Shown here piece by piece: positions 1-8,999 of a stretch of DNA of 50,275 nucleotides. Under the pieces are notes generated by a model that saw only the letters and a program-made list of their open reading frames with translations, searched no databases and was not told the DNA's origin. This DNA comes from an uncultured Prevotella sp. (GTDB lineage Bacteria; Bacteroidota; Bacteroidia; Bacteroidales; Bacteroidaceae), in assembly GCA_947165435.1 (NCBI GenBank), contig CAMVAI010000014.1, positions 1 through 50,275 of the forward strand. The letters are read 5' to 3'. Each line of letters begins with the position of its first letter. The first letter of the stretch is position 1. The position numbers and the translations under genes are program-made.

Positions 1-2196
1 TATCTGGCATCGCGCCACCGCAAGAAGGTGGACATCATCACCAAGGCATTCAACTTTGCCCGGCAGGCGCACAAAGGCGTGCGCCGACTTAGTGGCGAGC
101 CCTATATCATGCACCCCATCGCCGTGGCGCAGATAGCCTGCGAGGAGGTGGGGCTGGGTTCTACCAGCATCTGCGCGGCACTGCTGCACGACGTGGTAGA
201 AGACACCGACTATACCACCGAGGACATAGAGAACATCTTCGGTCCGAAGATAGCCCAGATTGTTGACGGACTGACGAAGATCAGCGGTGGCATCTTCGGC
301 GAGCAGGCCTCGGCGCAGGCGGAGAACTTCAAGAAACTGCTGCTGACGATGAGCGACGACATCCGCGTCATACTCATCAAGATATGCGACCGTCTGCACA
401 ACATGCGCACCCTGGAGTCGCAGCCTGCCAACAAGCAATACAAGATAGCAGGCGAGACGCTCTATATCTATGCACCGCTGGCCAACCGACTGGGCCTGAA
501 CAAAATCAAGTCGGAGCTGGAGAACCTCAGCTTCCGCTACGAGCATCCCGACGAGTATAACAGCATCAAGTCGAAGCTGGCCTCTACCGAGGCATCGCGC
601 CATGAGCTGTTCGACCAGTTTACCGCCCCCATCGAGGCCGAGCTGAAGCGCATGGGCATCAAATATGAAATCAAGGAACGCGTGAAGACCCCGTTCTCCA
701 TCTGGAGCAAGATGCAGAACAAGCACGTCACGTTCGACGAGATATACGACATACTGGCTGTGCGAATCATCTTCACACCCGCAAAACGGGAGGAAGAGGT
801 GAACGAGTGCTTCAATATCTATGTGGCCATCTCGAAGATATACAAGAGCCATCCCGACCGCTTGCGCGACTGGCTGAACCACCCGAAGGCCAATGGCTAT
901 CAGGCGCTGCATGTCACGCTGATGTCGAAACAGGGACGATGGATAGAGGTGCAGATACGCTCAGACCGCATGGACGAGATAGCCGAGCAGGGCTTTGCCG
1001 CCCATTGGAAATACAAGGAGGGCGACGACGGCAACGAATATACCGAGGACGAGAACGAGCTGAACGACTGGCTGCGCACCATTAAGGAAATTCTGGACGA
1101 CCCGCAGCCCGACGCCATGGACTTCCTCGACGCCATCAAGCTGAACCTCTTTGCGTCGGAGATTTTCGTCTTCACGCCGAAGGGTGAAATCAAGACCATG
1201 CCGGCAGGATGTACGGCCCTCGACTTTGCTTTCTCCATTCACACCTTCCTTGGTTCCCACTGTATCGGAGCGAAGGTGAACCATAAGCTGGTGCCATTGA
1301 GCCATAAGCTGCAGAGCGGCGACCAGGTGGAGATACTTACCTCTAAGTCGCAGCACGTACAGCCGTCGTGGATTACCTTCGTATCTACCGCCAAGGCGAA
1401 GGCCAAGATTCAGGCCATCCTGCGCCGTAACAGTCGTGAACTGCAGAAGAAGGGTGAGGAGATGTTTGCTGAATTCATGAAGAAGAACAACTTCGAACCC
1501 AGTGTGGAGGCGGCCGACCTGCTGACAGCATTCCATGAGGCCCACAACCGCGATGACTTCTACCAGTCGATAGCCGACAAGAGTATCCTGTTGGGCGAGA
1601 AAGACGTTGACGAGTTGAACGGAAAGAACAGTCATGGCGGCAAGAAGGGATGGCGCAAACTGGTGCCCTTCTTAGGCCGTGGGAAACAGCAGAAGAAGGA
1701 GGCCGAGGAACAGCCGGAGCTGTTTATCGTGCCGGAGAAGTTCAACCGCAAGAAACCTATCTATATTACCGACGACAATATCCGCCAATACCTTTTCAAG
1801 CACTGCTGTCACCCCATTCCCGGCGACGACATCCTGGGATTTATCGACGGCAAGCAACAGATAGAGATACACAAACGCTCCTGTCCCGTAGCCGCCAAGC
1901 TGAAAGCCAGCTTCGGCAATCGCATCCTCGATGCCAAGTGGGACATGCACAAGCGGCTGTTCTTCGATGCCACCATCCGTCTGCAGGGCATCGACCGCTT
2001 AGGCATCCTGCTCGACGTGTCACGCATCGTCTCTTCGCAGATGAATGTGAATATCCACAAGCTGACCATCGCCAGCGAGGAAGGTGTCTTCGACGGTACC
2101 ATTGAGCTGCGCGTACACGACCGTGAGGATGTGAAAGCCATCATGGAACAGCTGAAGGGTATTGAGGGCATGCAGGAAGTCACGCAAATCATGTAA
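1..2196 (+). CDS. rel: Rel/SpoT-family (p)ppGpp synthetase/hydrolase, 5' end cut by window
   Basis: Bifunctional stringent-response enzyme that makes and degrades (p)ppGpp in the cytoplasm. The reading frame is open from base 1 and the residues before the first GTG (YLASRHRKK) fit the family, so the start lies outside the window. In visible numbering there is an HD hydrolase domain with the HDVVED motif near residue 63, a synthetase domain at about 230-345 (YDILAVRIIF near 249, GYQALHVTLM near 299, EVQIRSD near 316), a TGS domain from about 387, a Cys/His zinc-finger-like segment (KHCCHP at about 600, HKRSC near 627) and a C-terminal ACT domain from about 654. The intact HD motif suggests hydrolase activity is kept. 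This is a very confident family call; the balance of synthesis and hydrolysis cannot be read from sequence. Confidence 0.95.
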   Translation, partial: YLASRHRKKVDIITKAFNFARQAHKGVRRLSGEPYIMHPIAVAQIACEEVGLGSTSICAALLHDVVEDTDYTTEDIENIFGPKIAQIVDGLTKISGGIFGEQASAQAENFKKLLLTMSDDIRVILIKICDRLHNMRTLESQPANKQYKIAGETLYIYAPLANRLGLNKIKSELENLSFRYEHPDEYNSIKSKLASTEASRHELFDQFTAPIEAELKRMGIKYEIKERVKTPFSIWSKMQNKHVTFDEIYDILAVRIIFTPAKREEEVNECFNIYVAISKIYKSHPDRLRDWLNHPKANGYQALHVTLMSKQGRWIEVQIRSDRMDEIAEQGFAAHWKYKEGDDGNEYTEDENELNDWLRTIKEILDDPQPDAMDFLDAIKLNLFASEIFVFTPKGEIKTMPAGCTALDFAFSIHTFLGSHCIGAKVNHKLVPLSHKLQSGDQVEILTSKSQHVQPSWITFVSTAKAKAKIQAILRRNSRELQKKGEEMFAEFMKKNNFEPSVEAADLLTAFHEAHNRDDFYQSIADKSILLGEKDVDELNGKNSHGGKKGWRKLVPFLGRGKQQKKEAEEQPELFIVPEKFNRKKPIYITDDNIRQYLFKHCCHPIPGDDILGFIDGKQQIEIHKRSCPVAAKLKASFGNRILDAKWDMHKRLFFDATIRLQGIDRLGILLDVSRIVSSQMNVNIHKLTIASEEGVFDGTIELRVHDREDVKAIMEQLKGIEGMQEVTQIM

Positions 2197-2253
2197 ATGT
2201 TTTACAAGAAAGAAATGTCGTAATCCCGAAATAACGAAAAAATAGAAACCAAT

Positions 2254-3246
2254 ATGAAAAAACTATTCTGTATTTTACTGGCCTGCTGTGGCATTGCTTC
2301 GGTGCAAGCCAAGAGCTACGACAATCCTGATACACTGGTAGTGGCCCGCGACGGAACAGGTGAATTTCGCAACATTGACGATGCCATTGAGGTATGCCGT
2401 GCTTTCATGGACTACCATAAGGTAATCTTCGTGAAGAAAGGCACGTACAAGGAGAAACTTGTCATCCCGCAGTGGCTTACCAACATCGAGATATGTGGTG
2501 AAGACCGCGACCAGACCATCATCACATGGGACGACCACGCCAATATCAAGGCCGACATCACACCCCTCACGGCTACTGGAGAGGCCAAGAAAATCGGCAC
2601 CTTCCGCACCTTTACGCTGAAGATACAGGGCAGCGGCATCACCCTTAAGAATATCACCATCGAAAATAATTCCGCCCGGCTGGGGCAGGCTGTGGCGCTG
2701 CATACCGAGGGCGACCGGCTGACGTTTGTGAACTGTCGCTTCCTGGGACATCAGGACACTATCTATACGGGCAACGCCAAGACGCGGCTCTTCTTCGTCA
2801 ACTGCTATATCGAGGGTACTACCGACTTCATCTTCGGTCCGAGCACGGCATGGTTTGAGAACTGTCACATCTTCTGCAAGGCCAACTCGTACATCACGGC
2901 AGCCTCTACGCCGCAGGATGTGCCCTACGGATACATATTCAACAACTGCCGTATTACGGCAGCAGACAATGTTGACAAGGTGTATCTCGGCAGACCCTGG
3001 CGCGACTATGGCTATACACTCTTCATGAACTGCGAGCTGCCACGGCAGATTCGTCCTGAAGGGTGGCACCACTGGCAGAAGGAACGCGAGAAGACGGCAC
3101 GCTATCTGGAATATAATAACCGTGGCGAGGGAGCAGCTACCGCTCAGCGTGTAGCCTGGAGCCGCCAGCTGTCTAAAAAGGAGGCACTGCAGATAACCAA
3201 GGAAAAGGTGTTCGCACGCAGCGACGCGTGGGCACCAGCAGAATAA
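2254..3246 (+). CDS. Secreted pectinesterase (pectin methylesterase, CE8)
   Basis: Removes methyl esters from homogalacturonan, making pectin accessible to lyases and hydrolases. It starts with a signal peptide (MKKLFCILLACCGIASVQA) and continues as a right-handed beta-helix of normal family length (330 aa). The family motifs are all present: GQAVAL, QDTIY with the first catalytic Asp at 168, DFIFG with the nucleophile Asp at 191, and LGRPW with the substrate-binding Arg at 247. It stands alone 57 bp after rel, without other pectinase or SusCD genes beside it, so it is not part of a visible polysaccharide utilisation locus. No clear TAnnTTTG box was found in the short upstream gap. Confidence 0.95.
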   Translation: MKKLFCILLACCGIASVQAKSYDNPDTLVVARDGTGEFRNIDDAIEVCRAFMDYHKVIFVKKGTYKEKLVIPQWLTNIEICGEDRDQTIITWDDHANIKADITPLTATGEAKKIGTFRTFTLKIQGSGITLKNITIENNSARLGQAVALHTEGDRLTFVNCRFLGHQDTIYTGNAKTRLFFVNCYIEGTTDFIFGPSTAWFENCHIFCKANSYITAASTPQDVPYGYIFNNCRITAADNVDKVYLGRPWRDYGYTLFMNCELPRQIRPEGWHHWQKEREKTARYLEYNNRGEGAATAQRVAWSRQLSKKEALQITKEKVFARSDAWAPAE

Positions 3247-3291
3247 TACGAGAATACTTCTATCCATCCATTAATATACCGCACCAACACC

Positions 3292-6200
3292 ATGTCAAGA
3301 AAACTATTCACACTGATTATTGCCGCATACGCCTCTGTCATGGCTATGCAGGCTTCGCCGCTATGGATGCGCTTTCCCGCCATTTCGCCTGACGGGCAGC
3401 AGATTGCTTTCACGTATAAAGGCGACATCTTCGTCGTGCCCGCACAGGGTGGCGAGGCTCGCCAGCTCACCACGAATGCGGCCTACGACACGCATCCCGT
3501 ATGGAGTCCTGACGGACAGCAGATAGCCTTCGCCTCCGACCGTGAGGGCAGTATGGACATCTATGTTGTCAACAGTCGTGGCGGCTCTCCCGTAAGGCTT
3601 ACCACCGACAGCGGCACAGAGACCCCCGTCACGTTCCTTGACAATGGCCATGTGCTGTTCAGCATGCAGGTCATGCCTACCGCACAGAGCATTATCTTTT
3701 CACAAAAAGACTTCCCGCAGGTGTATAGCGTCAGCACGCAAGGCGGTCGGCCAAGGCTCTTCTCGGTTCTGCCGATGGAGGATATCAGCATCAATAGCCG
3801 TGGCGACTTGCTCTACCATGACGTGAAGGGCTATGAGGACTACTTCCGCAAGCACCACCAGTCGGCCATTACCCGCGACATCTGGCTGCGCAGCAACGAC
3901 CGCTATACCAAACTCACCACCTTCCGTGGCGAGGACCGCACCCCTGTATGGGCCGGCGACGGCCAGTCGTTCTATTACCTCTCGGAGCAAGACGGCACCT
4001 TCAACGTTTGGAAGCGGCGTATAGACAGCACAGGTGAACAGCAGGTGACGCACCATAAGGGCAACCCTGTGCGCTTCTTGACAGTGGCCGCCAACGGCAC
4101 TCTCTGCTATGGATATGATGGTGAGATATATACTTGTAGCAATGGCGCCTCAAAGAAGGTGGACATCAGCATCACTACTGACCGTAACGACCGCGACCTC
4201 ATACGCAGCATAGCTACCACCGGAGCCACGGAAATATGCCTGTCGCCCAAGGGCAAGGAGATAGCTTTCGTGATGCACGGCGATGTCTATGTCACATCGC
4301 TGGACTATAAGACTACGAAGCGGATTACCGATACCCCGCAGCAGGAGCGCCACATTGACTTTGCCCCCGACGGGCGTAGCATTGTCTATTCCTCCGAGCG
4401 CGACGGTGTGTGGCAACTTTATTGTACTACGATTAAGAACAAGGACGAGAAACAGTTTACATACGCCACCGACCTGCGCGAGGAGCGGCTGACGAACAAC
4501 AATGCCATTTCGCTTCAGCCCAAGTTCAGTCCCGACGGAAAGGAAATTGCTTACTTCGAGAACCGTGGCGACCTGCGCATCATGAATGTTGCCTCGAAAC
4601 AGATACGCACGGTGCTTGACGGCAAGTATCAGTATTCCTACAGCGATGGCGACCTGTGGTTTGAGTGGAGTCCTGACAGCCGCTGGCTGCTCAGCAGCTA
4701 TATCGGTGTGGGCGGATGGCATAGTCCTGACGTGGCACTGGTGGACGCATCGGGCAAGCAGCCCGTCTATAACCTGACCAACAGCGGCTATAGCGATGAA
4801 AACGCCAAGTGGGCACTGGGCGGACGTGCCATGATATTCAGTAGCGACCGTGCCGGCTATCGCAGTCATGGCAGCTGGGGCGCTGAAGAAGATGTGTACA
4901 TCATGTTCTTCGACTTGGAGGCTATGGAGCGTTTCCGTATGACCAAGGAAGAAAAGGCCATCTACGACGAAGCCCACAAGTCTGCAAAGACTAAGGGCGA
5001 AGGCAGGGACGCCGCGAAGAAAGGTAAGGACACTGCGAAGAAAGGCAAGAAGGCTGATGCGGAGGACACTCATTCCGACGCTGCGCCACGCCTGTCCTTC
5101 GACTTGGAGAATGCCCGCGACCGCATCTTCCGTCTGACGGCCAACTCCTGCCATTTAGGCGATGCCGTGCTTAGTCCGAGGGGCGACACGCTCTACTATC
5201 AGGCATCCTTCGAGGACGGCTATGACCTGTGGAAGCACGACCTATTAGAGAAGAAGACCGAGCTGGTGCTGAAGAAAGTGGGTAGGGCTGCTATCGAGGT
5301 CGATGCCGCGTTCAAGAACCTCTACCTCTGCAGCAACAGCATCAAGAAGATAGACCTTGGCAAGAAAAAGACAGAAACAGTCGATTTTGAGGCCCCGTTC
5401 AATTTCAAACCCTACGAAGAGCGGCAGTATCTGTTCGATCACGTTTGGCGGCAGGTCAAGGAGAAATTCTATGACAGCCGTCTGCACGGTATCGACTGGG
5501 AGGGCTATCGTAAGAACTATGAGCGGTTCCTGCCTTACATCACGAACAACTACGACTTCCGCGACCTGCTCAGCGAGATGCTGGGCGAGCTGAACGCGTC
5601 GCATACGGGTGCCCGTTACTATCCTGCAGGCTCGTCATTGCGGACAGCACGCCTCGGGCTGTTCCTTGATCCGACGTACGACGGCGACGGCCTGTTAGTG
5701 GAAGAGGTTATCAAGCGCGGCCCTTTTGCTGTCAAGAAGACAGGCGTTTCGCGCGGCTGTATCATCGAGAAGATAGACGGGCATGACATCAAGCGCGGCG
5801 AAGACTATTCGTGGATGCTCGACGGCAAAGCCAACAAGCCCGTTCATGTCACGGTCTTTAATCCGAAAAGCAAGGAGCGTAGCGTTGTCATCGTCAAGCC
5901 GGTAAGTCAGTCGCGGTTGGAAGACCTGCTTTACCGTCGCTGGGTGGACCGTAATAAGCACCTGGTGGACAGCCTGTCCGGCGGGCGGCTGGCCTACGTG
6001 CATGTGAAGGCGATGAACAGCGAGAACTTCCGGAAGGTGTATAGCGAACTGCTCAGCGACGAGAACCGCAATCGCGATGCCGTCATCGTGGACGAACGCG
6101 GCAATGGCGGTGGCTGGCTTCACGACGACCTCTGCACGCTGCTCAGCGGCAGGGAGTACCACCGCTTCATGCCCAACGACAAATATGTGGGCCGCGACCC

Positions 6201-6537
6201 GTATAACAAGTGGGTGAAGCCCTCGTGTGTGCTGATGAATGAGGACTGCTATTCGAACGGCAGCGGATTCCCGTGGGTTTATCGCGAGTTAGGCATTGGC
6301 AAGTTGATAGGAACACCGGTTGCCGGTACCGCTACCAGTGTGTGGTGGGAAACGCTGATGGACAACTCTCTGGTGTTCGGCATCCCGCAGGTGGGCAAGT
6401 GGGACAAGAACAATCACTGGATGGAAAATCAGGAACTGTTCCCCGACATCGAAGTGTATAACACGCCGGAAGACTATATCAACGGTCATGACAGGCAGCT
6501 GGAACGTGCCGTCCAGGAGATGATGAAAGGACTGTGA
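3292..6537 (+). CDS. Tricorn-like S41 protease with beta-propeller, exported
   Basis: Large peptidase predicted to trim peptides in the periplasm. A signal peptide (about 1-20) is followed by PD40/WD40-like propeller repeats (phrases such as ISPDGQQIAF, FAPDGRSIVY, FSPDGKEIAY) over roughly residues 25-560, a Lys/Ala/Asp-rich linker at about 560-605, a second short propeller-like part, the tricorn core region (FDHVWRQVKEKFYD), a PDZ-like segment and an S41 catalytic domain (GNGGGWLHDDL). The nucleophile candidate is Ser988 in CYSNGSGF. The 1081-residue length is normal for bacterial tricorn proteins. The very charged linker is notable for an exported protein. Transcription probably stops at the strong hairpin just after the stop codon. 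Confidence 0.92.
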   Translation: MSRKLFTLIIAAYASVMAMQASPLWMRFPAISPDGQQIAFTYKGDIFVVPAQGGEARQLTTNAAYDTHPVWSPDGQQIAFASDREGSMDIYVVNSRGGSPVRLTTDSGTETPVTFLDNGHVLFSMQVMPTAQSIIFSQKDFPQVYSVSTQGGRPRLFSVLPMEDISINSRGDLLYHDVKGYEDYFRKHHQSAITRDIWLRSNDRYTKLTTFRGEDRTPVWAGDGQSFYYLSEQDGTFNVWKRRIDSTGEQQVTHHKGNPVRFLTVAANGTLCYGYDGEIYTCSNGASKKVDISITTDRNDRDLIRSIATTGATEICLSPKGKEIAFVMHGDVYVTSLDYKTTKRITDTPQQERHIDFAPDGRSIVYSSERDGVWQLYCTTIKNKDEKQFTYATDLREERLTNNNAISLQPKFSPDGKEIAYFENRGDLRIMNVASKQIRTVLDGKYQYSYSDGDLWFEWSPDSRWLLSSYIGVGGWHSPDVALVDASGKQPVYNLTNSGYSDENAKWALGGRAMIFSSDRAGYRSHGSWGAEEDVYIMFFDLEAMERFRMTKEEKAIYDEAHKSAKTKGEGRDAAKKGKDTAKKGKKADAEDTHSDAAPRLSFDLENARDRIFRLTANSCHLGDAVLSPRGDTLYYQASFEDGYDLWKHDLLEKKTELVLKKVGRAAIEVDAAFKNLYLCSNSIKKIDLGKKKTETVDFEAPFNFKPYEERQYLFDHVWRQVKEKFYDSRLHGIDWEGYRKNYERFLPYITNNYDFRDLLSEMLGELNASHTGARYYPAGSSLRTARLGLFLDPTYDGDGLLVEEVIKRGPFAVKKTGVSRGCIIEKIDGHDIKRGEDYSWMLDGKANKPVHVTVFNPKSKERSVVIVKPVSQSRLEDLLYRRWVDRNKHLVDSLSGGRLAYVHVKAMNSENFRKVYSELLSDENRNRDAVIVDERGNGGGWLHDDLCTLLSGREYHRFMPNDKYVGRDPYNKWVKPSCVLMNEDCYSNGSGFPWVYRELGIGKLIGTPVAGTATSVWWETLMDNSLVFGIPQVGKWDKNNHWMENQELFPDIEVYNTPEDYINGHDRQLERAVQEMMKGL

Positions 6538-6544
6538 TTGACTG

Positions 6545-6579
6545 CAGATGGGCTACTCAAGGTAGTCCATCTGTTTTTT
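6545..6579 (+). terminator. Rho-independent terminator of the tricorn gene, overlapping the convergent MerR gene
   Basis: A 12-bp stem (6545-6556 with 6562-6573, one G-T type mismatch) with loop TCAAG is followed by six T. It lies right after the tricorn stop codon, and its right half is also the last codons of the convergent MerR-like gene. Confidence 0.85.
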
Positions 6580-6903
6580 CAGGGCTTGCAGCTCTTCCCT
6601 TATGCCAATGAGCTTTGTCAGCACTTCGGCTTTCCGGTCTGCCCCGTCGCGGTTGCTGTTGATGATCTTCTTCGCAGCGGCTAATTTGAAGCCGCGCACC
6701 TTTACCAGGTTGTGTATCAGCCGAATCTGTTCGATGTCTTTCTCCTGATACTGGCGGATTTTTGCCGGGCCGCTGGTCTTGGGCTTCAGGTATGGGAACT
6801 CCTGTTCCCAATAGCGTAGTGTACTCTCGTTGACACCGAACATCTCGGCTACTTCCTTGATGGAGTAGTACAACTTGAGATTCTTGTTCATGTTCAGTGC
6901 CAT
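6553..6903 (-). CDS. MerR-family transcriptional regulator (Bacteroidetes type)
   Basis: Small DNA-binding regulator of 116 aa. The winged helix-turn-helix of the MerR family is clear: YYSIKEVAEMFGVNESTLRYWEQEFPYLKP, then RQYQEKDIEQIRLIHNLVKVRGFKLAAAKK. The C-terminus is a short helix (coiled-coil type) with no ligand-binding domain, as in the common Bacteroidetes single-domain MerR proteins. An upstream ATG at 6984 would give a longer protein, but a TAnnTTTG promoter box (6954-6961) lies inside that extension, so the start MALNMNKN at 6903 is preferred; MNKN at 6891 is also possible. The target genes are unknown. Confidence 0.88.
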   Translation of the reverse strand: MALNMNKNLKLYYSIKEVAEMFGVNESTLRYWEQEFPYLKPKTSGPAKIRQYQEKDIEQIRLIHNLVKVRGFKLAAAKKIINSNRDGADRKAEVLTKLIGIREELQALKKQMDYLE

Positions 6904-6953
6904 AATCTGTACAGGATGTGTAAATTTTAAACTAACGATGCGAATTTCGCTTG

Positions 6954-6961
6954 CAAAGGTA
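6954..6961 (-). promoter_or_regulatory. Bacteroidetes -7 box for the MerR gene
   Basis: TACCTTTG on the minus strand, about 50 bases before the chosen start codon at 6903. Confidence 0.6.
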
Positions 6962-7019
6962 ATAACTAAATGTGAGAAAAACAAGTATTTCCGTCAAAAA
7001 AGAACAAACTTTTTCTGGC

Positions 7020-7100
7020 TCATCCCGTTACTGTTCCGTATCTATCCTGCTCCTATTCCGTATCCGCTTCCAAATCTATTCCGCATCCGCTTCCGCATCT
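7020..7100. repeat. Degenerate short repeats (tattccg/ttccgtatc)
   Basis: The segment is made of imperfect copies of a tattccgcatccgcttc-like phrase. Its right end runs into the last codons of the helicase gene (C-terminal DAEADAE), suggesting that repeat expansion added the final residues. Confidence 0.5.
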
Positions 7101-8530
7101 AATGTCTGCGACTTGGGCCAGTTTACGAGGAACAGCTGCTCCGTGGCACGCGTGAAAGCGGTGTAAAGCCAGTGGAAGTAGCCAGGCGACAGCATGTCGT
7201 CGGTCATGTAGCCCTGATCCACATACACATGTGCCCACTGTCCGCCCTGGGCCTTGTGGCATGTGGCAGCGTATGCAAACTTTACCTGTAGTGCGTTGTA
7301 ATAGCGGTCTTCTTTCACCTTCTTCAGACGGTCGGTCTTCAAGGGAATGTCGGCGTAGTCGGCCATGACCGCATTGAAGAGCAGCTCTTGCTGCTCGCGG
7401 GTCAGTGCCGGTGCCTCTGCTGTCAGCGTGTCGAGCAGCACCATGGCCGTCAGCTCGTAGTCGTCGTAGTCGGGCAGCGTCATCGTCACCTCGGCGAAGC
7501 GGAATCCGTACTGCTGGTGTACATGGCGTACACGGCGCACCACCGCTAAGTCGCCGTTGGCTATGAACGACAGACTGGCGATGCCTGCTGTAGGATTGTC
7601 GGTCGATGACGGCCTTTCTGCCTGATGCACCCAGTGGTAGTTGTTCTTGACTATCATCAGACGGTCGCCTGTACACAACTCTTCTTCGCGGTCGAGAATG
7701 CTGTTGCGTATGCCCTGGTTATAGATGTTGGCGCGTTTGTTGCTGCGGGTGATCACCAGTGTGTCGTCCAGTCCGGCGTGTGAATAGCTGGATGCCAACT
7801 GCTCTATCAGCTCGTCGCCCGGCACGCATCGGATGTCGGGGAAGCTGAAGTCGATTTTCGGCAGTTGCACTGTCTCAATATGGCGAATCATGGTGGCATT
7901 ATACAGTATGCCCGACTCGCTGCTCTGCCGCAACACTTCGTTCAGGTCGCACTCGAAGACATGCAGACCGTAGCCGCGTAGCACGTCTGCCATCAGGGCC
8001 GGGCTCTCCTCTTCGCCCACCGGAGGCAGCTGTGCACGGTCGCCAATCAGCAGCAGTCGGCAGTTGTTTCCATTATATACAAAGGAAATCAGGTCGTCGA
8101 ACAGCATGCCACCGGCAAACGGCGTGTCGTGGCTGCCCTGATTGGCAATCATCGAGGCCTCGTCAACGATGAACAGGGTGTCGTGTGCAGCGTTGAAGTT
8201 CAGATTGAAAGCACTTTCTAACGATTTCTGGCGATAGATACGGCGGTGAATGGTGTAGGCCGGCTGTCCGGCATAGAGCGAAAACACCTTGGCTGCGCGC
8301 CCTGTCGGTGCCATCAGCACCAGTTTTTGCTGTAGCGACAGGAGTGCTCGCACGATGGCGGCAGCCAGTGTGGTCTTGCCCGTTCCGGCGCAGCCGCGTA
8401 GCACCATCACTGCCTGTTCCCGCCGGTCGGTCATAAAGCTCGAAAAGGTGGCTATAGCCTGCTCTTGCTCGGCGGTTGGTACATGCCCGAAGGCGTTGTG
8501 TATGCGGTATGCTAACTCGTCTGTAATCAT
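7076..8530 (-). CDS. RecD/Pif1-like superfamily 1 DNA helicase
   Basis: ATP-dependent helicase of 484 aa, probably acting in DNA repair or replication-fork processing. Walker A (GCAGTGKTT) is at residues 46-54, Walker B appears as LFIVDEASMI, and the C-terminal UvrD_C_2-type domain contains ATCHKAQGGQWAHVYVD, the usual motif V/VI region of RecD-like enzymes. There are no RecB/RecC-like neighbours, so it is a stand-alone RecD2-like enzyme. A longer frame reaches back to 8653, but a promoter box at 8552-8559 lies inside it; MITDELAYRIHNAF at 8530 is therefore chosen. The last seven residues (DAEADAE) come from a degenerate repeat. Confidence 0.9.
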   Translation of the reverse strand: MITDELAYRIHNAFGHVPTAEQEQAIATFSSFMTDRREQAVMVLRGCAGTGKTTLAAAIVRALLSLQQKLVLMAPTGRAAKVFSLYAGQPAYTIHRRIYRQKSLESAFNLNFNAAHDTLFIVDEASMIANQGSHDTPFAGGMLFDDLISFVYNGNNCRLLLIGDRAQLPPVGEEESPALMADVLRGYGLHVFECDLNEVLRQSSESGILYNATMIRHIETVQLPKIDFSFPDIRCVPGDELIEQLASSYSHAGLDDTLVITRSNKRANIYNQGIRNSILDREEELCTGDRLMIVKNNYHWVHQAERPSSTDNPTAGIASLSFIANGDLAVVRRVRHVHQQYGFRFAEVTMTLPDYDDYELTAMVLLDTLTAEAPALTREQQELLFNAVMADYADIPLKTDRLKKVKEDRYYNALQVKFAYAATCHKAQGGQWAHVYVDQGYMTDDMLSPGYFHWLYTAFTRATEQLFLVNWPKSQTLDAEADAE

Positions 8531-8551
8531 CGGTCTGTTCGTTCTGTCGTG

Positions 8552-8559
8552 CAAAGATA
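8552..8559 (-). promoter_or_regulatory. Bacteroidetes -7 box for the RecD-like gene
   Basis: TATCTTTG on the minus strand, 21 bases before the ATG at 8530. Confidence 0.6.
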
Positions 8560-8652
8560 CGAAACTATTTTGATATAAGTCAACATAATCCCGCTTATTT
8601 TGACCTCGGTCAAAGAAATGGCCGTTTTCTGCCGAAACAGGGTGCTTTCTCA

Positions 8653-8682
8653 TTGCCGGTTGGCAAAAAGTGCGTACCTTTG
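8653..8682 (+). promoter_or_regulatory. Promoter (-33 TTG, -7 TACCTTTG) for the 30-residue peptide gene
   Basis: TTG at 8653-8655 and TACCTTTG at 8675-8682 have the Bacteroidetes spacing. The 14 bases TACCTTTGCATCGT recur exactly at 10037-10050 in front of another small transcription unit. Confidence 0.65.
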
Positions 8683-8740
8683 CATCGTCAAAAGGACAAA
8701 GATTTAGGATAACAACAAAAGATTGAGAAAGGAAAAAATT

Positions 8741-8833
8741 ATGGTATTAACAATGATTTCACTGGCCGTTGAGGCCGCCGGAGCTCTCGTAGCTCTCTAC
8801 GTTTGCAAGACAGTAAACGTTTTAACCAAGTAA
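8741..8833 (+). CDS. Small hydrophobic peptide (30 aa), unnamed
   Basis: A short open frame begins with ATG after an A-rich leader (GGAAAAAATT) and codes for MVLTMISLAVEAAGALVALY and ten more residues (VCKTVNVLTK). The middle (about residues 5-20) is hydrophobic and could cross the membrane once; there is one Cys at 21. It has its own promoter about 60 bases upstream and a perfect 9-bp terminator hairpin just downstream, so it is a complete transcription unit. I do not recognise the family. It could be a small membrane protein, a type I toxin-like peptide, or the visible part of a small RNA. Confidence 0.5.
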   Translation: MVLTMISLAVEAAGALVALYVCKTVNVLTK

Positions 8834-8863
8834 AAAACTTTAGTAAGTAAAATAACGTTAGAG

Positions 8864-8894
8864 CCGCAGGCCATCAAGGCCTGCGGTATTATTT
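8864..8894 (+). terminator. Terminator of the small peptide gene
   Basis: Perfect 9-bp stem CCGCAGGCC/GGCCTGCGG with loop ATCAA, flanked by AAAATAAC on the left and TATTATTTT on the right, so it may work in both directions. Confidence 0.8.
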
Positions 8895-8961
8895 TGCTCT
8901 GAAAACTGATGGCTGTTGGCAAAAATCACATGATTTGTGATGTGTTTTGATTTTTTTTCCG

Positions 8962-8969
8962 TATTTTTG
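8962..8969 (+). promoter_or_regulatory. Bacteroidetes -7 box for rsmA
   Basis: TATTTTTG lies 30 bases before the ATG at 9000. Confidence 0.6.
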
Positions 8970-8999
8970 CACAAACTATCCAACAGCGTAGATAAAATC

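Noticed and set aside
961..1635. Long minus-strand frame inside rel, and similar antisense frames inside the receptor and exporter genes
   Set aside because: They lie opposite strongly supported genes and show no motifs; long shadow frames are expected in GC-rich codons.
7076..8530. RecD subunit of a RecBCD complex
   Set aside because: No recB or recC neighbours and the protein is shorter than RecD; a stand-alone RecD/Pif1-like helicase fits better.
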